NCBI RefSeq assembly: GCF_949987535.1
Contig: NC_080079.1
Span: 50,889,000-50,952,999 of the forward strand
DNA from: Balaenoptera acutorostrata
Taxonomy: Eukaryota > Chordata > Mammalia > Artiodactyla > Balaenopteridae
Direction of reading: 5' to 3'
Length of the DNA: 64,000 nucleotides
Every line of letters begins with the position of its first letter. Positions within the stretch are counted from its first letter, which is position 1. The notes beneath the pieces were generated by a model that was not told where the DNA came from, made no database searches, and worked only from the letters and a program-made list of their open reading frames with translations. This document shows, piece by piece, positions 59,825 through 64,000 of the stretch. Made by a program: the position numbers and the translations under genes.

Positions 59825-60790
59825 TTTTACTTTCTTCTTCCAGCTTTATTGAGATATAATTATATAACGTGTACTCTGATTTTTAATTGTGAATGAAATT
59901 GAGTGTCTTTTCATAAGTTATTAATTCATTCTATTTCTTTTTCTATTGATTGCTTTTATGTGTCTCTACCTGCTTCTTCTGCTGGGACGTTCATTGGACT
60001 TATCGATGTGTAAGAATTCTTAGTATATATATTTTTTTTCATAGAAATCTTTTAAATTAATTAATTAGTTTATTTTTGTCTGCGCTGGGTCATCATTGCT
60101 GCACACGGGCTTTCTCTAGTTGTGGCGAGAGGGGGCTACTCTTCATTGCGGTACGCGGGCTTCTCATTGCGGTGACTTCTCTTGTTGCAGAGCACAGGCT
60201 CTAGGCACGTGGGCTTCAGTAGTTGTGGCATGCAGGCTTCAGTAGTTGTGGCATGCAGGCTCAGTAGTTGTGGCTCGCGGCCTCTAGAGCGCAGGCTCGG
60301 TAGTTGTGGTGCACGGGATTAGCTGCCCTGCGGCATGTGGGATCTTCCCGGACCAGGGCTCGAACCCTTGTACCCTGCACTGGCAGGCGAATTCTTAATC
60401 ACTGCGCCACCAGGGAAGCCCTGAATTCTTAGTATATTAAGGAAATCAGCCTTTTGCGTTTCCTTCATGACTAATGATCATTTTTCATGTACTTATTTGG
60501 TAACAGTATAGTTTCTTTGGTGATGTCTGCTCACATTTTTTTGCTCAGTTTTAATCGGGTTGTTTATTTTCTCACTGAATTTTAAGAGTTCTTTATTCTG
60601 GGTACAAGTATTGTATCAGACATATTTATTGCAGACATTTTCTCTGACTCTGTGGCTTGTCTTTGCATTCTCTTAACAGTGTTTTTTGCAGAGCAGAAGT
60701 TACTGGTTTTGATGAAGCCCCATTTTATCAAATACTTCTTTTATGACAAGGGAGTACACTCTCCTCCCTAGGCATCCCCTTCATTGGACG
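59825..60790 (-). mobile_element. Old L1 fragment, antisense, split by a SINE
   Basis: GCTTTATTGAGATATAATTA start, L1 ORF2-complement blocks around 59890-60010 and 60430-60770 (AGTTCTTTATTCTGGGTACA). Interrupted by the SINE at 60029-60422. Confidence 0.7.
60029..60422 (-). mobile_element. CHR-family SINE, long form with internal tandem unit
   Basis: Complete reverse copy. Target duplication GAATTCTTAGTATAT at 60014-60028 and 60423-60437. A CTTCAGTAGTTGTGGCATGC unit is repeated at about 60212-60255. Confidence 0.95.
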
Positions 60791-60801
60791 GCTCTAATTG
60801 A

Positions 60802-61024
60802 TTTGTTAAAGAAAATATTTATTTATTTATTTATTTATTTATTTAGCTGCACCAGGTCTTAGTTGTGGCACACAGGATCTACATTACAGCATGTGGGATC
60901 TTTAGTTGCGGCCTGTGGGCTCTTAGTTGAGGCATGCGGGATCTAGTTCGCTGACCAAGGATTGAACCCGGTCCTCCTGCGTTGGGAGCGCAGAGTCTTA
61001 ACCACTGGACCACCAGGGAAGTCC
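60802..61024 (-). mobile_element. CHR-related SINE, different subtype
   Basis: ATTTATTTATTTAGCTGCAC tail, repeated GCATGTGGGATCTTTAGTTG-like units, head complement GACCACCAGGGAAGTCC. Target duplication CTCTAATTGA at 60792-60801 and 61025-61034. Its body differs from both the long and short copies. Confidence 0.88.
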
Positions 61025-61034
61025 CTCTAATTGA

Positions 61035-61679
61035 CCTCTAATGCTCATCAGTCCTTTTAGTTTCTGTGAATTTGAATGATTTCTACACATTGAATAAGTT
61101 TGTTCTCTCTTTGCATGACAGCCACTCAGATTAGAGGCAGCTTGCCATGTAATGGTGGCACATCCCCCCCGCCTCACAAATTAAACTTTTCTCGTTACCT
61201 CAACTCTATTTCATGGGTCATGGTCTCCAAAGCCACTTCTCTGCCATCTGTACAGTCTCCTTAGAAGTCAAAGGTTTTTGTTTAAATTTAGTATTTAGCA
61301 CATCAGGTGATACTCATTGCAATTTGCCCAACACATTAGATTTTAACCTCTTCATCTCATCTAGACCTCTTATATTAATGTGGGTTAAGATGGTTTATCT
61401 GTTTTAGTATTTCAGTTTTCAGCAGCCACCACTAGAGGTAGTTAATATGTATTAGAATTTGGTATGGTTCTTTTTATAAGATCTCTTGGTCATTGGTTTA
61501 ATTGGCAGCCTTTGTCGTCATTGGCCTCTCTGGGCTGCCTTTCCTTCATCTCTATAATGATGGGTTTAGTGAAACGTGAAAGGAAATATCTTCATTTTCT
61601 TCTAAGAAGGGTGAAGGTAGTATATATGCTGTTAGTATATACAGACTAGCATACAGCTATACAGGGGTGTGTGTGTATC
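61035..61679. other. Intron 2 stretch, nothing recognised
   Basis: Apparently unique intronic DNA without ORF support, RNA gene or nameable repeat. Confidence 0.45.
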
Positions 61680-62893
61680 CAGCTTCAATAAACATCAATT
61701 CATAGTCAGTCTTATTTCATTTTTATTACCACCTACTCCCTTTCAACAGTGGATTATTTTGAAGCAAATTCCAGACACTGTATTTCGTACATAAATATAA
61801 TTCTTTAACAGCTCAGCACTCCAAAAAAAGATAACTGTAGGATCACTGTTACAGTTTAAGGTACTTAATATGTACCTTTGTTAATTTTTACTTTTTGTTT
61901 TTGTTTTATTTTTTTAATTTTTACTTTTAAGATTTTTGAATAGACTATTTATAGACAATATAAAATTCAAGAGGTATGGAAGACTTTCCCTTTATCCTTC
62001 TGTCATCCCTTTCCCTAAGGGCAACCGTATCTGTAGACCTGCCTCATTCTTTTTAACAGCTATATAGTATTCAGACATGTGGTTGTATGATAATTTAATT
62101 AGTTCTTTATTGATAGGTATTTGTATTGTTTATGAAAACAGAAATCAGGAAACAATGTTGTAGTGAGTTTCCTTGTTACTTATGTTATTCATACTCATGG
62201 AGAGTTATTTGTAGAGTAAATAAAACAGCTTGCTTCAGGGTCAGTCTATTTCTTTCATATGTACATTTTTAATTTTAAAAAGTATTACTAAATTGCTCTC
62301 TGTAGTGATTGTACTAAGATATACTCCTACAGAAATGTAGTTTTATTTATTTTTATTGCTCTGCAGTATTTCTTTGTATTAATAGACCACTTTTGATTGT
62401 ACTGTTAATGGATATTTATATTTCTTTGTTTTGGAATGATGTTGTCATAAGTGTACTTCCCTTACGTTGAACTACGTGGAATTGCTAATACTTGATTATT
62501 TTAAAAGTGGAAGTTTCGTATGGTTAAGTTTAATAAGTCGTTTAGTGTATGTATGCATACATTTCTTTTAGGTAAGTACTTTGAAGTGGAATTTCTGGGT
62601 CATAGGGTAACTGTTACGTTTAGCTTTTGTAGATAATGCCAGAGTGGTGGTTCCCATTTCCATTCTGAACAGTTGAAGTTGCTTTACCTCCTCCGCAATA
62701 CTTGGCATTGTGAATTATAACTCTTTCGGCGGTTGTTTAGTAGCATCTCATTATGGTTTCAGTTGCATCTTCCTAATAACCAATGAATGTCAACGCCTTT
62801 TAATATATTTATATTTTATATGTTTATTGAATATCCTTTTTTATCAAGTGACTGGTCAAGTCTCTTGATCATTTTTCTATTTTAAATTTTTAT
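61680..62893 (-). mobile_element. Old L1 fragments, antisense
   Basis: GAAGCAAATTCCAGACACTG near 61760, then GGTATGGAAGACTTTCCCTT (61975), GTAAGTACTTTGAAGTGG (62573) and AATATATTTATATTTTATATG blocks typical of antisense L1 3' parts. Non-coding. Confidence 0.6.
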
Positions 62894-62906
62894 TAGGTGT
62901 CTTATT

Positions 62907-62931
62907 TATTTATTTTTTTTAAAGGATTTTC

Positions 62932-62962
<31 letters not shown>

Positions 62963-63248
62963 TGGCTGTGTTGGGTCTTCGGTTCGTGCGAGGGCTTTCT
63001 CCAGTTGCGGCAAGCGGGGGCCACTCTTCATCGCGGTGCGGGGACTGCTCTTCATCGCGGTGCGCGGGCCTTTCTCTATCGCGGCCCCTCCCGTCACGGG
63101 GCACAGGCTCCAGACGCGCAGGCTCAGCAATTGTGGCTCACGGGCCCAGCTGCTCCGTGGCATGTGGGATCTTCCCAGACCAGGGCTCGAACCCGTGTCC
63201 CCTGCATTAGCAGGCAGATTCTCAACCACTGCGCCACCAGGGAAGCCC
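62907..63248 (-). mobile_element. CHR-family SINE, long form with internal duplication
   Basis: Complete reverse copy. Target duplication TAGGTGTCTTATT at 62894-62906 and 63249-63261. The unit CTCTTCATCGCGGTGCG occurs twice (about 63024-63040 and 63048-63064). Confidence 0.95.
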
Positions 63249-63312
63249 TAGGTGTCTTATTGAGTTGGGGCATTCTTTACATAGTTGTAACCAACCCCCA
63301 GCCCTGACCCGG

Positions 63313-63364
<52 letters not shown>

Positions 63365-63391
63365 TCACTCACTCTCTTTCTCTCTCTCTCT
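63313..63391. repeat. (CA)n-(CACT)n-(CT)n microsatellite
   Basis: About 24 CA units, followed by TCACTCACTCACTC and a CTCTCT run. Likely length-polymorphic. Confidence 0.97.
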
Positions 63392-63422
63392 GGTATGGTA
63401 GTTCTCTTAAATAGCGTTTTTT

Positions 63423-63580
63423 GGTGTGTGTGTGTGTGTTTTAATCTTTTCTTTTTTTCTTTTTTTTTTTTTTGGCTGCGCTGAAGCATGCGGGATCTTA
63501 GTTCCCTGACCAGGGATCAAACCTATGTCCCCTGCAGTGGAAGTGTGGAGTCTTAACCACTGGACTGCCAGGGAATTCCC
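63423..63580 (-). mobile_element. CHR-family SINE, short form
   Basis: Tail with (GT)n and poly-T, GATCTTAGTTCCCTGACCAG, head complement CTGCCAGGGAATTCCC. Flanked by TAAATAGCGTTTTTT (63408-63422) and TAAATAGTGGTTTTTT (63581-63596). Confidence 0.88.
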
Positions 63581-64000
63581 TAAATAGTGGTTTTTTAATG
63601 GACATTTAATTTTGATGAAATTTCTTTTGCTTTATGGTTAAAGATAAAAGATGTTCCAGTACACATTATTGAATAATCCTTCCCATAGAGATTTGAAATT
63701 CTGCAATTAACATATACTGATTTCCCACAGCTATTTTGCTCCTTCTCTTGTCCTTTGCCAATTAAAAAATATATTTTGGAGTGTTTTAAAACCTGCTAAA
63801 GTTATAGATACTCTCCCTGAAAAATGTGTGCACAGGCATTTTTTTTCACACAGTGTCACAAGATTTGCAGATCCCATGAAATCATTCATAAATCACTGAT
63901 CAAACCTCCCTTCCCACTTTTTAAATACTTCAGAGTTCACTTTACGCATGGAAGCCTTAAATTATCCCACCTGATTATTTTCCTGTATAAAACCATATAT

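Larger units (their letters stand above)
46626..64000 (+). other. WAPL: WAPL intron 2 (continues past the window)
   Basis: Starts GTAAGTTTTG. No further WAPL exon was found: none of the short ORFs to 64000 continues the known protein. It is filled with L2, L1, MIR and SINE copies listed separately. Stretches without a named repeat (46640-47440, 48150-49600, 50100-50820, 51150-51900, 57280-57950) showed no gene or RNA. Confidence 0.85.

Noticed and set aside
1..64000. CRISPR arrays, operons, prophage or other prokaryotic systems
   Set aside because: The regular repeats are SINEs and microsatellites; the window is mammalian with intron-containing gene structure.

Overview
The window is mammalian nuclear DNA, almost certainly from a cetacean. 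Introns, CpG islands, L1, L2, MIR, MER5 and MaLR repeats indicate a placental mammal. About thirty tRNA-derived SINEs of the CHR family (head GGCTTCCCTGGTGG, B-box GGTTCGAGCCCTGG, middle part ending in CAACTAGAGAAAGCCC, then a TAAATAAATA tail) point to the whale/hippo branch of Cetartiodactyla. No primate Alu and no BovB was seen.

Layout. 1-42.3 kb is intergenic and repeat-rich: one old L1 riddled with SINEs (1-8.7 kb), further L1, LTR and SINE debris (8.7-22.5 kb), a nearly complete but dead L1 with intact target duplications (22.55-28.28 kb), a possible antisense processed retrocopy (28.7-29.8 kb), quieter DNA with an orphan CpG island (32.0-33.4 kb), then L2/L1/SINE fragments. 42.4-43.9 kb is a strong CpG-island promoter. 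It drives the only protein-coding gene recognised here, WAPL (cohesin release factor), on the + strand. Noncoding exon 1 ends at 43417, intron 1 is 43418-46104, and exon 2 (46105-46625) carries the start codon and the first 166 codons. The rest of the window (46626-64000) is intron 2, which continues past the end; it is filled with antisense SINEs, a long antisense L2, old L1 pieces and a U6/L1 chimeric retrocopy at 55.25-55.60 kb.

The reading of the gene is firm: the exon-2 protein has the WAPL N-terminus with the YSR (PDS5-binding) and first FGF motifs, flanked by consensus splice sites. The 5' leader holds three upstream ORFs; the last one ends in an ATGA overlap with the WAPL start. I found no undescribed multi-gene system. 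The observations most worth checking are the U6/L1 chimera, two sites where SINE pairs sit between three copies of one target sequence, the WAPL uORFs, and the orphan CpG island. Repeat family names are from pattern memory, without a library search, so subfamily names are deliberately loose.
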